A DNA stretch of 64,000 nucleotides from Larix kaempferi (GCA_027924585.1 BSBM01001068.1:124001-188000); one strand, 5' to 3'; positions 45,936-58,880 are shown, counted from the first letter of the stretch. The notes: generated by a model from the letters alone, not told the origin. Numbers and translations: made by a program.

Positions 45936-48457
45936 GAACCAAGTATTCCAATTTCTGTAACATTTCAAGAGGTGTTGTTGTCCAACCAGGGATGTTGCAA
46001 ACAAAAATAGAACACATTGACTTTATGAAGTTGTGAATTTATCTTCATTATATTATCTCACAAAATAACTACCATGTTAACATTAGAGGCATAGATGAAT
46101 TTAGCACATAACTATGCTTCAGGCTAGTGTCACCAAAGGTGCATAATTGTATAGTTATGACTAGAAGATATCAAGGACGTTCCGTGTGGATGCAGTTCAA
46201 TATGTTGACCACTAGTGAGAAATGACACATTGTACCTATAGGAATTAGATATATCTACAGCCTCATGGGGAGTATCCTGCAACACATTCCTCAATCTAAT
46301 AATTCCATTTTAATCCCTTGAATAAACAGACTTTTGACACAATGAAGAAAAACACAGTTTTAACTTTTTAATTGGGAGTTGATACCTTTCTCACAGAAGT
46401 TGTGAATTTCTCTTTCAATGATCCTCCAAACAGTGCTCTCCAATTATCTCCCCACCCAAAGAGACTCCATTCGTTGTATAAGCATTAAAAATAAATGGGA
46501 AACATTTCAGTTATTTTCCATGTTCAACTCTAATGACAAGGTCATTCAATCAAGTTTTTGCAACTTACATGTAATGTCAAAAAGCTCATTTTAAATTCAA
46601 ATTTTAAACTCAATATTTCTTGATAATTTGATAAAAGGAAAAAATTCATAAGGCCTTGTTTTCTACTGACAAATTGAGCTTAGTATTAAGAGTCTGAAAA
46701 CAGTTTTGTTTCATGCAATGCTATGGTAAATGTTATGCTGTTTTAGTTATGTTTTCCAACAGCTCTGTAGGAATGCCTACTATTTAACTTTGTGATCTCC
46801 TTATCCCTAACGAAGAGTGTAGGATCATCAAATCATTGTCAGTAGGGCATAAGAAAATTACAAATTCTACAACGAAGGATGACAAGTATGATCTTTACAA
46901 GATTATTTCATTGTTGCGCTTGGATGCAAATGAGTGGATTTATTGTCTCATTTCTGGTACAATTGAAATTCAAAGGAACATACATCTCAATATTGCTATA
47001 TGTTCCCTTTGGTAGGTACTAACCCATTTTGTCAAGACAAATGTGCATCGTTTACTTGCAGTGAAAACAAGCACAGGGAATGGCAAAAGGAACGTGGAAT
47101 GGAAGTCCTAACTTTTATAGGAGACAAAAACTGCTAGGGTGAAAATTATATGCCCAGGTCAGTATGAAACATATATTGGTAAACACAAGGAAATAAATAT
47201 ATACCAGTCAAGCACCCTTTCATATAAAACTAGTAGATAAATCACATACATGATCAAATACTAACTTTAAATATTGAACATACAAGTAATTAATCGGACG
47301 ACTACACATTAGGCTTTCAAAATGTGCCCAGCATTATATTGTCAAGCTTATTTGATTTCATTTTACAATTAATTTTTATGAAGGAAATTTTATGGGAATC
47401 ACTAAATTTTCTTCTTGGAATGGCTTAGAGCTATATCAACAGCTCTGGGTACAGACAATAATCAACCAGGGGAAACATACCCCAAATAAATTTGTTCGTA
47501 AAATGGACCTGTGACTATGTAGAATGAATACGTTTTTTGTGAACCTCATAATTTTGTGAAGTATGATGTCTTTCGGTATCAAAAACCGTCGTTATAAAGT
47601 GTAATGCAAAAGCTAGAAAATGAATACCACTAAGCTATAAACAAGAATACAAATCCAATTTCGAAAAGAGAAATCAGTTGGATGAGCATTAAATCGAATC
47701 ATAACCATAACAATCTACGGATATTGGCATATATAGAATCCTATATACAAAGAAGAAAGGTGACCAAAGTATTATATCAGAATACACTTATTGTAACTGT
47801 CTAGGAAAAAAGATTGTTTCGAAAGAAAACATCAAAATTTTATTATTTTTTAATAACCAACAAATACTCACAAACATGCAACTAGCATAAATTCCAACAA
47901 GATACATTCGTAAATTGGACATCGACTACCATACAATATGGTTTTAAACAAAACCATAAATGCAACTCGACACTCAGCTCAAATGCATCAAGAGATGGAT
48001 GGGAAATGTTAAGTTCATTATTGCGCTCCTGAAATACTCAGATCAATCAAAAAATAGAAACCAAAATTCAAGATGTTGATTATGATCCCCAAATCTAAAA
48101 TGATGGCACATTTTATGCATTTCAAGACATATCTTCTAAACACTGAAATAACAACAGAACTTGGAAAGCAGAAGGAAGAAACAAGGGAGAACCTAGGAAA
48201 CAATCTTGGAGCTAGTTTGGCAACAATAGGTAGAGGCTCCAGGTCCCAATTAGTCTCCATAGAAGGATTCTATACTTGAAAATGCAAGTATGTTTCACAC
48301 ATCGAAATCCCAATCAGCCATATTCGACCAATTCCCCCATATTAAGATAACAATTGGCTCAATTTCATAACAACTTGTTGCACATAAGATGATACTGACA
48401 ACCCTATCGGTGCTCCTCCTACCTTGGGCTGCTCCACAAGCCACTTTAAATTGTTAA
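45936..48457. other. AT-rich intergenic DNA, nothing recognised
   Basis: No domain-bearing frame, RNA gene or element end was identified. Confidence 0.4.
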
Positions 48458-48900
48458 TTGTTAATTGAAGCAGTTAATTGTTTCCTTCTAGCTCTAGAGG
48501 AAGAGCCATTACTAGAGCGATTACCTTTGAAGAAAAATTTAGCAAAGAAAAGCATGAAAAGAGCAGGTTGCATAAAAGTTGGCATTACTAATTTGGCATG
48601 TGTATTTTGTGGCAAGGATGATGCAATTCAACATGTTCTATGGAAATGTCAGATTGCTAAAGTGTTTTGGCCCTTTTGAGCATTGTTTCAGGCAGAATTT
48701 CATTCCCTTTTTGTAGCTCCATTCTCGTGGAAGGGGCTTCTCCTCGAGGGTACTTGAGTGGTCAAGACAACTACAAATTTGTTGTTGCATTCAGCTCGTT
48801 TGGTAACCATTTGGATTTATGTGGAAACATTATTGTAAAGTTTCCTTTGATGAGGTTCCTGTCCCCTCTACTTTATGGGATGTGAGGAATCTTAAGCAAG
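48458..48900 (+). pseudogene. LINE remnant with reverse-transcriptase zinc-binding domain
   Basis: The plus-strand frame at 48458-48679 ends with CVFCGKDDAIQHVLWKC followed by AKVFW. This is the C..C...H...C pattern of the zf-RVT domain at the C-terminal end of plant non-LTR retrotransposon ORF2. Similar weak frames continue in another phase to about 48900. It is a decayed fragment. It precedes, rather than follows, the endonuclease-RT fragment at 49580, so it belongs to a different copy or was rearranged. Confidence 0.7.
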
Positions 48901-49579
48901 AGTTGGCTCTGCTCCTCATAATTATTCTCAGTGCACTTCACTGTGATGTTGAGTCCATCGCTATGGGTTCCCAACATCATACACTGTCCTTTTTAACCTT
49001 TTGCAGACAAGAACTTTCTAGGCACCTTTGTTGTCTGCATGTTATAGCCACCTAGAATCCTAATGTACTTATTTGTTCCCTGAAGTAATATATGAAGCAT
49101 TTCTTAGAAAAAGAAAAGCATGAAAAAAAGGAACCTTAGGGAAGGAAGTGTTGTTCCTTAAATAAGAGATGGAGTCCCCAAGATACATAAATTTGGTCTA
49201 TGGGTTAGTGATTGCATGACAATATGGAGGGGTTTTCTTAACTTGAATAAATAAAATCCATTCCAAGGATCGACACTATTTTTTGTGAAGGAAAAGGAAG
49301 ATAATATCATGCTTTAGAATCAACATATCCTTCACTACAAAAATAGAACTCTATGAGCACAAATTTAACAGAGTTTGTCACTCAATGACATTAATTAAAA
49401 TTTCAATTTGTAGTTTTTAGGTGATGTTCCAAGTCAAATTGGGTTGTACAGGGACAATTTAATGCCATTACGAGATTATCTAAAAAGAAAGGCAGAGAAG
49501 AATGTATCAGTCTTAAAAAAATGTAATTTTCTCAATGACACATTGACAACTAACATACATCCACCTAATGTAAGGGTGT

Positions 49580-51090
49580 TTTACCTTAGAGTAATGGACA
49601 CGGAGGTTCCAATCTGATTGCAATGAGATTAGATATATTCCCAATCAATACTTATGTGGTTCATCTTGGTCTAAGAGCCCAACCCTTAAATTTTAAAGGG
49701 TTAGGTTCTGACCATTGGCCCATACTACTCTCTATTGAGAAGATTTGGAAACATTCCATTCAAATTTGAGAAAATGTGGTCAACATGCTCGTAGCTATCT
49801 GAAAATTATTGATCAACAATGGAAAGAGGGAAACTACTAGTACTTATATGGCACAAGGATGTACATCCTTCAAAGTAAACTAATTCTTCTAAAGAAGAAT
49901 CTTGAATAGTGGAATAGGGACGCATGTGTAATATTTTCCATCAAAGAGGGCTATGAGAAGCAAAAATGGTATATATCTAAAACATAATCCGAGAAGGTCT
50001 TCCAGATGAGTTATCTTCCCAGGGAAGTAACCTAATGAGTCAAATTTACACAACCCATAGGAGCTCAAAGAGATCGTTTAGAATAAAAAATAACTTACAA
50101 TTAAATGGTACAAGAGGGTGATATGAATACCATATTTTCATATTTTTCCCCAAGGAACATCTCGAAGAATCCTCACCCCACTTCATTGGAATATTTGGAA
50201 GAAGGGTAGCTCAAATGCCAACCACAATAGCAGATGGAAACCCAACATGAATATGTGGGACTCGAACTTCAGCCAGACTAGAATTGGAGACTTCATGTCG
50301 AACTCCACCTTGAAACAACCCATTTGAACCAATTGAGCTAAGCCACTGCACTGATAGAAGACCATATATGTTCATAATACCAAAATTAAAATTAAGAACT
50401 TGAACATGATATCAAAAATCAAAGAAGGATGGGTTAGTAACAAAGGACAGAGGGAATTGCATCTTCCATCAGGGACTATTTCCAAAATATGGTCCTAGAA
50501 CCCCAGTTCAACAGAAAAAAAAGGAACTTAAAAAGGTTGGAGATGCTTTCCCATGGTTGATTTCAAAGGAATGGAATAATAGCTTGTTTAAGGAAGTTAT
50601 GATGTACGAAGGCTCCAGGACCCACCAATTCTTATGCATATTTTATTAGGATTGTTGGAAAATAATCAAGGAGGATGTATGGAGAGAAATGGAGAAACTC
50701 AGGAGGCCCAAATATGTTTTGAAAGTTCTAAGCACCACTCATATAGCCCTCATCCCTAGAAAAGAGATTTGTTTCATCTAGACAAGTATAGGCCACACTC
50801 AGTATGCAATACTTCTTATAATATAGATAATCATCAATAGACTTAAAATGTTCTTGTGTGATTTAATTTACAAAGAACAAACTGGTTTTGTTGCAGGGAG
50901 AATGCTCATGGATGGAATTATTACTGCTTAGGAAACAATTCAATTGCAGAAATCTTCTCAAAATACAAGCCGATAAATTTATGTAAAAGGAATATAATCA
51001 TATCAATTGGGACTTCATTAGCAAAATGACTTTCATCATCTCCCCAAATTGGAGTTGGGTAAGAGTTGTATTTTCTCTATCTCAGACTCA
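49580..51090 (+). pseudogene. LINE (L1-type) ORF2 remnant: endonuclease to reverse transcriptase
   Basis: At 49595-49735 the plus strand reads NGHGGSNLIAMRLDIF and then GSDHWPILLSIEK, the end of an AP-type endonuclease with its SDH motif. Near 50600-50720 comes the linker ahead of reverse transcriptase (CWKIIKEDVWREM). THIALIPRKEICFI, INRLKMFLCDLIYKEQTGFV and AGRMLMDGI follow at about 50740-50925, the early RT motifs of plant L1 elements. Many stops and frameshifts interrupt it. A SINE-like insert lies at about 50180-50365. LINEs copy themselves by target-primed reverse transcription; this copy is dead. Confidence 0.8.
50180..50365 (-). mobile_element. SINE-like insertion in the LINE remnant
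   Basis: On the minus strand, TGGCTTAGCTCAATTGG (50345-50329) fits the polymerase III A box and AGTTCGAGTCC (50268-50258) fits the B box. They lie about 77 bp apart, wider than in a tRNA. A weaker B-like GAGTTCGACAT lies between them. The flanking sequence reads as LINE on both sides, so this is probably an inserted tRNA-derived SINE. No clear target duplication or A-rich tail was found, and the limits are approximate. Confidence 0.35.
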
Positions 51091-53248
51091 TATACTGTAT
51101 TTTGATTAACTAGTCAAAACATGCTATGAATTATCCCTTTTCCGGTTGTTCAGAATAAAGTTGAGGCTCAAGCATTGTTAAACAGGTTCAATATAGCAGT
51201 CAATCTTCAAATAAAAAACCCACACATAAAAGGAACCAAGAAAGTTCAACAATGCCAGGTGGTGGAAACCCTATACTATCAACAAGTTTTTGCACCGTTA
51301 GGATGTTTGGTTAGGTTGTGTCCTCCTTTTTTATAATCAATACAAATATCCTTTTTTGTTTAAAAAAATCAAAATAAATCTTTCATCATTGACTAGACAC
51401 TACAATTGCTATGAAATATGTTGGGAAATTATCATAGAAAATTGGATATCATGTAGATTTAATATCCTAGCATTGAGGTATTCAAAGTTATATTTGAGGT
51501 ACTGTAGTGTATTTCTTACTCTTCCAAGCCCTACAACTTGTTGACCTTATTACTACATCTTAGAGCTTCAAACCCTTCGGTGTTGATACATTAGATATCA
51601 ATCACTACTTAGATCATGCAAAAACACTTCTCCATCATATTGTAAGAAAATGAGAGGTCTATGCAAACTGAAATGGCTAGGATTAGTTCGTGGGTGAATT
51701 GGAATTGTTCCATTATAAACTCCCAGTGTTCATGGGTGAAAAGAAAACAAAAATCATTATATATTACATGCCAAGGAACAATGTGAAAGGAAAGCACATG
51801 TTATGTCACAAAACAAACTTTTGGACTATTGTGTTTTCACCTTAACCTTTTGTTAATGAAACTTGCAAATGCCAAACACATGCATTGGTAAATGCACAAA
51901 TGAATAATATTCCAACATGACTGAATCTCACTCATTCATTTTGAATTTATTAAAGGACTCAATAATCTGGCATAATCCAATTGTATAGAACACTTGCTAG
52001 AATAAAAATCTTCTTTGCAATTTGGCATCCAATGGAATTGATTGATTGATTTCAAACTAAAGAAAGTAAATAACCACTTGAACCACAAGTTACACATATT
52101 GTTCCTCATATAATTCCTAAGAAACACCATCTCACTAATAAGAAACTGCTTAGAGAAGTTATCTTACAAACCTTATTTGCAGAGATTCCACCTAATGATT
52201 GTATTCCTTGATTAACATTGTATTCCCTATCAATATCAATCACCCCAACGTTTTTAGTGTGATTACCATGAAACATAAAAAACACTATTTATGTTGTAGA
52301 TCCATAAGAAATTACTTACAAACAAGTATAAGAAAAAATATCCAAGGGAGATGAGCAAGAAGGGAAAGATGAAAAGCAACATTCCTCCAAACAACCCAAT
52401 TTGACCAACTAGAGTTCCAAAGGAAGATCAAAGCATTAAATAGAGTTTTACACAGATATGAAATATCATAGTTGATACACTCATTAATAACAAACACAAT
52501 TCACTTAGTATTCAAAAAAACAGAATTTCAATACCAATCCATAACCACGTAGAGGCCAATAAATCAACTATCTAAACACGATTAAGATTATTAATTAAAC
52601 CAATAAAAGTAAAAATTGCTTTACATGTGAATAAAATGGAAGGATTCACATTGGTTTAATTACACATTTCTTTCCCTACAAACAAATATTTTCCTGTCAC
52701 AATATGGCTTGCTTCTCTAATGTATTCTTTTGATTTTGCTCTTGCATTGCTACACATCAACATTGATATTTGGTATCTGTGCAATTCACTAATAAAACTT
52801 GATGCAAAGGTCATTTGTTCTAGATAATTATTCTTCTTGATACCATATCAATTAGCAACCATATACATTTCAGTGAGTGCAAAAATAATTGGGTACAACA
52901 AAATTTGACATTGTTAAGAAATAATGGCACGATATGAAATAAATCCAGATACATATGATTCTAGAAGCAATAATATAGGTCATGAAATTGGTTGATATGA
53001 TTTATCCTATAGTTTCAAAGGTTGTTACAGCTTGCCACATTGTAATTCATGTGTGTCATTAGCTAACCAAGTAACAAAAGTTATGTTAAATCATGCATCT
53101 AAGTTACCAAGATATGTGTAAACTTTAAAGACATGAATATATTAGTTACTATAATATCTATTGCCTAATATATTAATAATGCCACATCAACTAATTTGGA
53201 AGCAAAAGTGAATAGAGTTTGAGATATTTCAACAAACAAACAAGGCGG
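51091..53248. other. AT-rich intergenic DNA, nothing recognised
   Basis: No frames with domain character, and no repeat or RNA gene seen. Confidence 0.4.
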
Positions 53249-54772
53249 GTTGCCACCAGGGTTCAAAATTGAACATGTCACAGCACGTCAAAGGGCTTCC
53301 AGCACGTCCTAGAAGTGTTATAAAAAAATTGCACGTCAAAAAAAATTATAATTTTTAATTTTGACATTTTATGAAAAAGTGCAATAATTATTTTAAAATT
53401 ACATAAGAAGTGTTAAGTTTCAAACTGCTCGTCAAATATTTTTAATTCACCGTTCAATTCCTGATGTGCTGCTAGCATTAAATGTGTCATGAAATATCTC
53501 TCTAGGAAGAAGAAGGAAAATTACTTTGGGAAGAGTGGATTGATGGTGCTCTACTCTTTAATGGATGTGCTCCTTTACTTTAAGACTAAGCTGATTTGGT
53601 TTCTTTGTTGAAACAATTTTTATGTTTCCTTGTTTTTAAGGTTTTTCATGTATAGCAGATATGTAGGATGCTCTTTCTTTGACTCCGATCTTTTGTTTAT
53701 CTGGAGGGTTAGGATTTTTTTCTGCATCATTCTTTTTTGAAGAAATGGTTATTTATGGCCATGACCAGAGTGTCTATGTAATATGGAAAAGAACTTTTCG
53801 ATTTTACATAATAGCAAAAGTACAATTTTTTTCTCCTTGAAAAAAATTCCAGGATGGACGATGGCCATTGGCCATCTCTATTTGCAAGTATGCCCCTTGA
53901 AAAAATAAAAATAAAAAACTATTAAATACATTGTTACGAACTTATCTCCCACTATTCTCATATCTAATCTCAAAGTTTTGAGATTTATTTGTTTCTTGAT
54001 TTCTTTAATACCAAAAGGAAAAACTTGATAGGTTAGCGACCGAGCGAGCTTAATTTATTTTACTCAACGTCACATCTGAATTTACGAGTCTCCATTACTG
54101 ATCATATCATAGTGATACATGATACAATTAGGTTTCCTTTTGTTCACATCAAATTGCTTAATTCATGATCTTCATGACAATTTTGAGCACGAAATTTTTT
54201 TAGTTGTAGTCTCGAATCCAGTCAGTTCAACAGTTGTACCTACATCCACTACAATTCTTTGTATAAATGGCATGCCCATGAAGAGGATCAAGTGGGCTTT
54301 GGGTTTGAAAATGATTCATTTCGCTACTTGTTATTTTGTTAGTCTGAATAAAAATATTCTTCAGTTGTATTTATATCTACTTGAGTTACTTTCTATTGAT
54401 CATACCATAGAACGAGTTATTTTCTCTCTATTAAATTATGAACGTGTAATGTATTGATGAAGGGTGTCGTATCACTTCAAGGCAATTCCTCGAGGCAACG
54501 TGTCTTGTCAAGACTCAATGCTCTGCTCACCCGTTAAGATTAGTCTCTATCCCATCCACCATTACAAGAAAATAATGGTTGCGTCGCATTGTAATTTCCT
54601 TTATCAACCACAAAATAACTCACCGGGATAGATTTTCATGACTTACTATACACACATTCATTTAACAAACCGGTTGTTCTTCAATTACTCATTGCATTTT
54701 GGTAGTAGGTGTTTCTTATACGAAATAGCCCATGCTTCTCACTAATGCTAATAAGAAGTCTTTCCCCACTTC

Positions 54773-54780
54773 TATAAATA
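54773..54780 (+). promoter_or_regulatory. TATA box inside the hAT element
   Basis: TATAAATA lies 47 bp before an ATG at 54827, preceded by pyrimidine-rich CTTTCCCCACTTC. The spacing suits a plant core promoter. Confidence 0.4.
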
Positions 54781-54826
54781 CATTTCAGCAACACTAAATC
54801 ATCCCACCAGAAAACAATAAATCCAA

Positions 54827-55000
54827 ATGTCACAAATTAAAAAATTGAAAATGGGTAAATGTTATATAAGAATGAATATCTTTGCCTTAGAAGGAATGTG
54901 TGGGAAGATTCGAGAGTGCAGAGAGGGAGCTTATATGGAGCCATGTGTAATCGAAAAGGAGATTTTGAATAAAATATCAAGTTGTAGAGTTTGGGACAAG
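54827..55000 (+). CDS. Possible captured first exon in the hAT element
   Basis: The ATG at 54827 opens 58 codons ending at CAAG, then a GT donor (GTACGG at 55001). The peptide (for example FALEGMCGKIRECREGAYM and CVIEKEILNKISSC) looks like real protein sequence with several Cys and Glu, but I do not recognise it. Unspliced, the frame continues to 55042. Together with the TATA box just upstream, this suggests that a host promoter and first exon were acquired by the transposon, as happens in Pack-type elements. No downstream exon was identified before the right terminus. It may also be the remnant of the original transposase gene's 5-prime region. Confidence 0.3.
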
Positions 55001-55478
55001 GTACGGTCATCCAAATATGTGAGTGTTTATACAATATTATAAAGGTTCATGTATAGATATTAGAAACCCAAATCTGGACTTCCATTTAATTTGGAGTAAA
55101 ACTATTGGATAAATGGATGCATGGGTTCGAAGACACGGTTTAAGCATATTTGGGGTTTTCACCATTAGTTCCACCACATAAAGGGTTACAAAGAATGATT
55201 TTATGAATTGGTATTGGTTAATTAAAAAGAAAAGAAATGAAAATATGATTAGGTTCAGCTGCGCTAGAATCTTAAGCTGGACATAAACTATTTACAAGCA
55301 AAGATTCATAAATTGGACATTCTATTTAGCAATTTTTTAATGAAGTGTGTAATTAATTTATTATTGTCAAATGAAATGTGATTTTTTTTAAGCTTTTCAT
55401 CATAGAAGTGCGACACAAATATATACCTTTCAAAGTAAAATTAAGACCCACCCTTCAAATTTGAACCCTGGTTGCCAC

Positions 55479-56136
55479 TTGCAGCAAGCCCTTGCCTTTA
55501 GGTATTGGTATCGAGTGCTTTCCAGTTAAGGAAAGGTTTGAGTACAAGTCACGATGTACAATAATTATCAAATGGAATGTGTTATGATAGTGGTCCATTT
55601 AATATACCCATATATAATCATAGATGCACTCTCAACACGGAATGCGTAGTGTTAGTGGCACTCCGAATGGAATGCATTGTAATTTTATAGTTTTTGGAGC
55701 CCTACAACCCCATTTGTTTGTTGTTTGGTACGTGTTTAGGGAGCTAACACCTGTCAAATTTTGTGTTCTTGAATTGGAATTGGTTTTTAACTATTAAGAT
55801 ACCTGACAGAGCCATATCCTCTTCCCTCGACACTATATCTCTATAAGAAACGAATTTCCCAGGGTTATCGTGCCATTTTGTTTTGCTCATCGATGAGGAA
55901 GCTAAAGCAAGGCTCGTAAAAGCATGCTTAGTAAGCTTCCAACTAGCTAGTTTATTCATGCCTTCCTCGCTTTCAGTAACCCAATAAATATTTATAAGGA
56001 ACCACTAGTAGCATTAGCAAGGGGAGTAAGCATCGGTGTGCTGAACAAACTAAAAGTCGATCCAACTAGCTAGTTCATTATTAGGTTTCCATTAAATGAC
56101 TAGCAAGTAGCTTGTTTACCATTATAGAAAGTTCCT
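55479..56136. other. Flank of the hAT element, nothing recognised
   Basis: No repeat or gene identified. The sequence CACTTGCAGCAAGCCC continues the pre-insertion locus on the right of the hAT element. Confidence 0.35.
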
Positions 56137-56265
56137 GGTTATTTTCAACAGCTCTGAAATGTCAATTGTTGATATGAAACATTCAAATGGAAACAGAGGG
56201 TTATTTGCAACGGCTCTGAAATGTCAACCATTGATATGAAACATTCAAATGGAAATGGAGGGTGG
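56137..56265. repeat. Approximately 61-bp tandem duplication
   Basis: Two adjacent copies of GGTTATTT(T/G)CAAC(A/G)GC, CTGAAATGTCAA and GATATGAAACATTCAAATGG words, offset by about 61 bp. Confidence 0.85.
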
Positions 56266-56299
56266 AGTTTTAATAGCCAAAGAAACTAGTAATCATAGG

Positions 56300-57313
56300 T
56301 CGCATATTGGTTATCCAAATGAATTGTCAACCCTTTAGTGGTGAATTTATCCGAGATCAAGACGTGGTAGGGCTGGTCTCATTTGCTGGGATTGCTTGTG
56401 TAGGCAATAGTTAGGTTAGGCTTCGCAAGTTCCTGGCTTAGATTCGGTTGCTTATTTCGTATAGGATCCTTTATTCCTTTCTAATTCACTTCCTAAGTTC
56501 ATATAAAGAGGGTGGGTTTGAGGGAGGAAGAGATAGCTTAAGTTTGTCCATTGATTGATCCGAAATTTTAAAATATATAAGAAGAGAGGCGACGGATAAA
56601 ACCTATAGTAATATCTATAAAGGTGCTTGCCAATCCTATGTTTTGTTGATCACAAAAGCTACACTCTTCATCCATTTGTGTTTAGGTTTAGTTAATATGA
56701 TAGGTCCATTGCATGGCAAGCCAAAGGGAGCTCTTGTAGCAGTGTGAAACTGTCCATTACACTATTCTATTGAACACATTCTTATGAGTAAGTAATCAAA
56801 GTGTTTGAACATAGAGATCAAAGGAAGTAAGTACAAGTGATATATTAAACATCATATCTAACTTGTAGTGATATGGTACTAGTATGCTTTATACTTATTA
56901 AGGAATGAGTGTTTTTGTATTTATGCCATTAGCAAGCATGGAATTAACATATCTATTCAGCTTAATTTCAATGTAGTAGTGTTCTATGACACTATGATTA
57001 CCATTATGGTTTTGATAAGGTACAAGCCAGGATAATCTTATGCATAAGCTTCTAGTTGTTAGTTATACTAGGTAAGCACTTATTGAGAGGACCCTTTGGG
57101 GACTTAATTGTCATTGTTAAACCTTAATTAATGGAAGGTTGGAAGTGGTATAACCACTCCAACCATATTCTTGGTATAAAATAACTATGATAAGATCAAT
57201 ACAAACAGTTGAATGCATTCGACTCAATTATGTCTTATTGATTCCCGTATTAATTATATTCTTTGCTTGAATGACTGTGTAACCTGTTATATTACAACAT
57301 TGGCGTCGTTTCC
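56300..57313 (+). repeat. Probable 3-prime part of a Ty3 LTR with primer site
   Basis: The sequence ending ATATTACAACA at 57299 is followed by T and then TGGCGTCGTTTCC (57301-57313). That resembles the TGGCGCCGTTGCC-type primer site of Athila/Tat-like Ty3 elements, with two mismatches. A TATAAAGAGGG word at about 56503 could be its TATA box. The left end of the LTR was not located, so the start given is approximate. Element C is inserted about 190 bp beyond the primer site, in what would be this element's leader. Confidence 0.4.
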
Positions 57314-57502
57314 TCCTCTGTCTAGTCTGGGTGACAACAACAGTGGGTAGAGGAGGTTTGAACCTGGAATAAAGTGAGAAGATGTCAAGAAGCCTGCAAG
57401 AAATATTGAGGTCTACTTGTATGTCCTGGTAGAGACTGTGAGATGCTCGAAAGCACCTGCAAGAAATTGTGAAATGAAGAAAAATCTGCAAATGGAAATC
57501 TG

Positions 57503-58109
57503 TGTTAAAGTTTGAGCATTAATTCACAATACTTTGGGATCTTTACTAAGAGAACAACATGTATAGTATATCAATGCATATCAATCATAACAAGCATGTC
57601 AATCATCACAAGAATCAAAAGCATGAGAGACAATAGACACACAGAGTTTTCATGGGGAAAACCCTAAGGTGAAAAACCCCACAACTTCCTCAGAGATAGA
57701 GAGAGCAATAGCTCAACCAAAAGTACAACCAAATACACAGAGATAGTCTCCTAGTAGTAGATGATCCTCCTCCTCACATGTGTGCCACTTTCTGAGTGAA
57801 GGAAGAATGAGTTTATGATTGATCCAAATAGAGATCTCTCGATCTCTATTTTTACTTGTTCTGTTTGCCCAGTGACCTTATGGGGCCGACTTGTCTAGCT
57901 AGGTACATCAACCATATATTACATAAATCAGGTCCGACCCCACACATGGTGGTCTAATAACCCATTGGCAAGTTAACACACTTGTGACACTTGTCAATAC
58001 ACGTGACGACACTTCCATATAGAGGAATGACACATCTCTATAGGAGTACAATAATGTATAAATGAAATACATGGATGAAATACATTCCGAAGTTACATAT
58101 ACATCAACA
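57503..58109 (-). repeat. 3-prime LTR of element C
   Basis: The plus-strand ends are TGTTAAAGTTTGAG and CATCAACA. It shares the GGGGAAAACCCTAAGGTG and CAGTGACCTTATGGGGCCGA words with element B. Confidence 0.93.
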
Positions 58110-58319
58110 CTCCCTCGTAACTAGGAAGGTATTTCTCGACACACATCTGCTAGCACAAGTCTTCTTCTCTGGATCATCGTCATTGTCATCGTCATTGCTG
58201 CTGCTATCTCAACCAATCTCTGAATCTACTCATCATAGGAAGTTCTACAGAGCCAGTCCTTTTTCATACTGAATGTAGGCCCACCACCTGCAGGTATTCA
58301 TCATCACTGGCCATATTGT

Positions 58320-58880
58320 GGAATCCTCAGGACTTATTATGTGCGTCACAAAACCTCAAAAGAGCATCCCAAGATGTTACGGGTACATAACTCCGACCTG
58401 TAGGATCTCCCAGGGCGCTATTACATGTGACCCCACCACAAAACCTCAAAAGAGCATCCCAGAATGATATGAGTACACAACTCCGACCTGTAGGATCTCC
58501 TAGGGCACAAATTACATGTGGTCACCACAAAACCTCGCAAGAGCATCCCAGGATGTTACGGGTACACAACTCTGACCTGAAGGATTTCCCAAGGCACAAA
58601 TTACATGTGGTCATGGAAAAACCTCGAAAGAGCATCCTAAGATGTTACGGGTACACAACTCCGACCTGAAGGATCTCCCAAGGCCCAAATTACATGCCAC
58701 AGGACAAAAAGTCGCAAGAGCATCCCAGGATGTTACGGGTACACAACTCCGACCTGAAGGATCTCCTAGGGCACAAATTACATGTCCTCCCAGAGCAATG
58801 TCTTGAAAGAGCATCGCAGACTGTTACGGGTACACAGCTCCAACCTATAGGATATCCCAGACATGCTCATCTGCACAACC
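58320..58880 (-). repeat. Element C tandem array 1, about 88-bp units
   Basis: AAAACCTC(A/G)(A/C)AAGAGCATCCC-like blocks recur at about 58350, 58438, 58528, 58617 and 58705. Each is followed by GATGTTACGGGTACACAACT and CTCC(C/T)AGGGC words. It is the most regular of the three array-1 copies. Confidence 0.92.

Larger units (their letters stand above)
53257..55470. mobile_element. Non-autonomous hAT DNA transposon, 2.2 kb
   Basis: The ends are CAGGGTTCAAAATTGAA and the complement of CAGGGTTCAAATTTGAA (16 of 17 positions match). They are flanked by a perfect 8-bp target duplication GTTGCCAC at 53249-53256 and 55471-55478. CAGGG termini and 8-bp duplications are diagnostic of the hAT (Ac/Ds) superfamily. 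The subterminal motif GCACGTC occurs three times within the first 85 bp (53283, 53302, 53331), as expected for transposase-binding sites. No hAT transposase frame is present, so it needs an autonomous partner. The interior includes a promoter-like and exon-like segment, listed separately. Confidence 0.93.

Noticed and set aside
54119-54457. 112-codon frame inside the hAT element as a transposase
   Set aside because: Lacks the hAT dimerisation motif and catalytic signatures, and its composition is AT-driven and hydrophobic.
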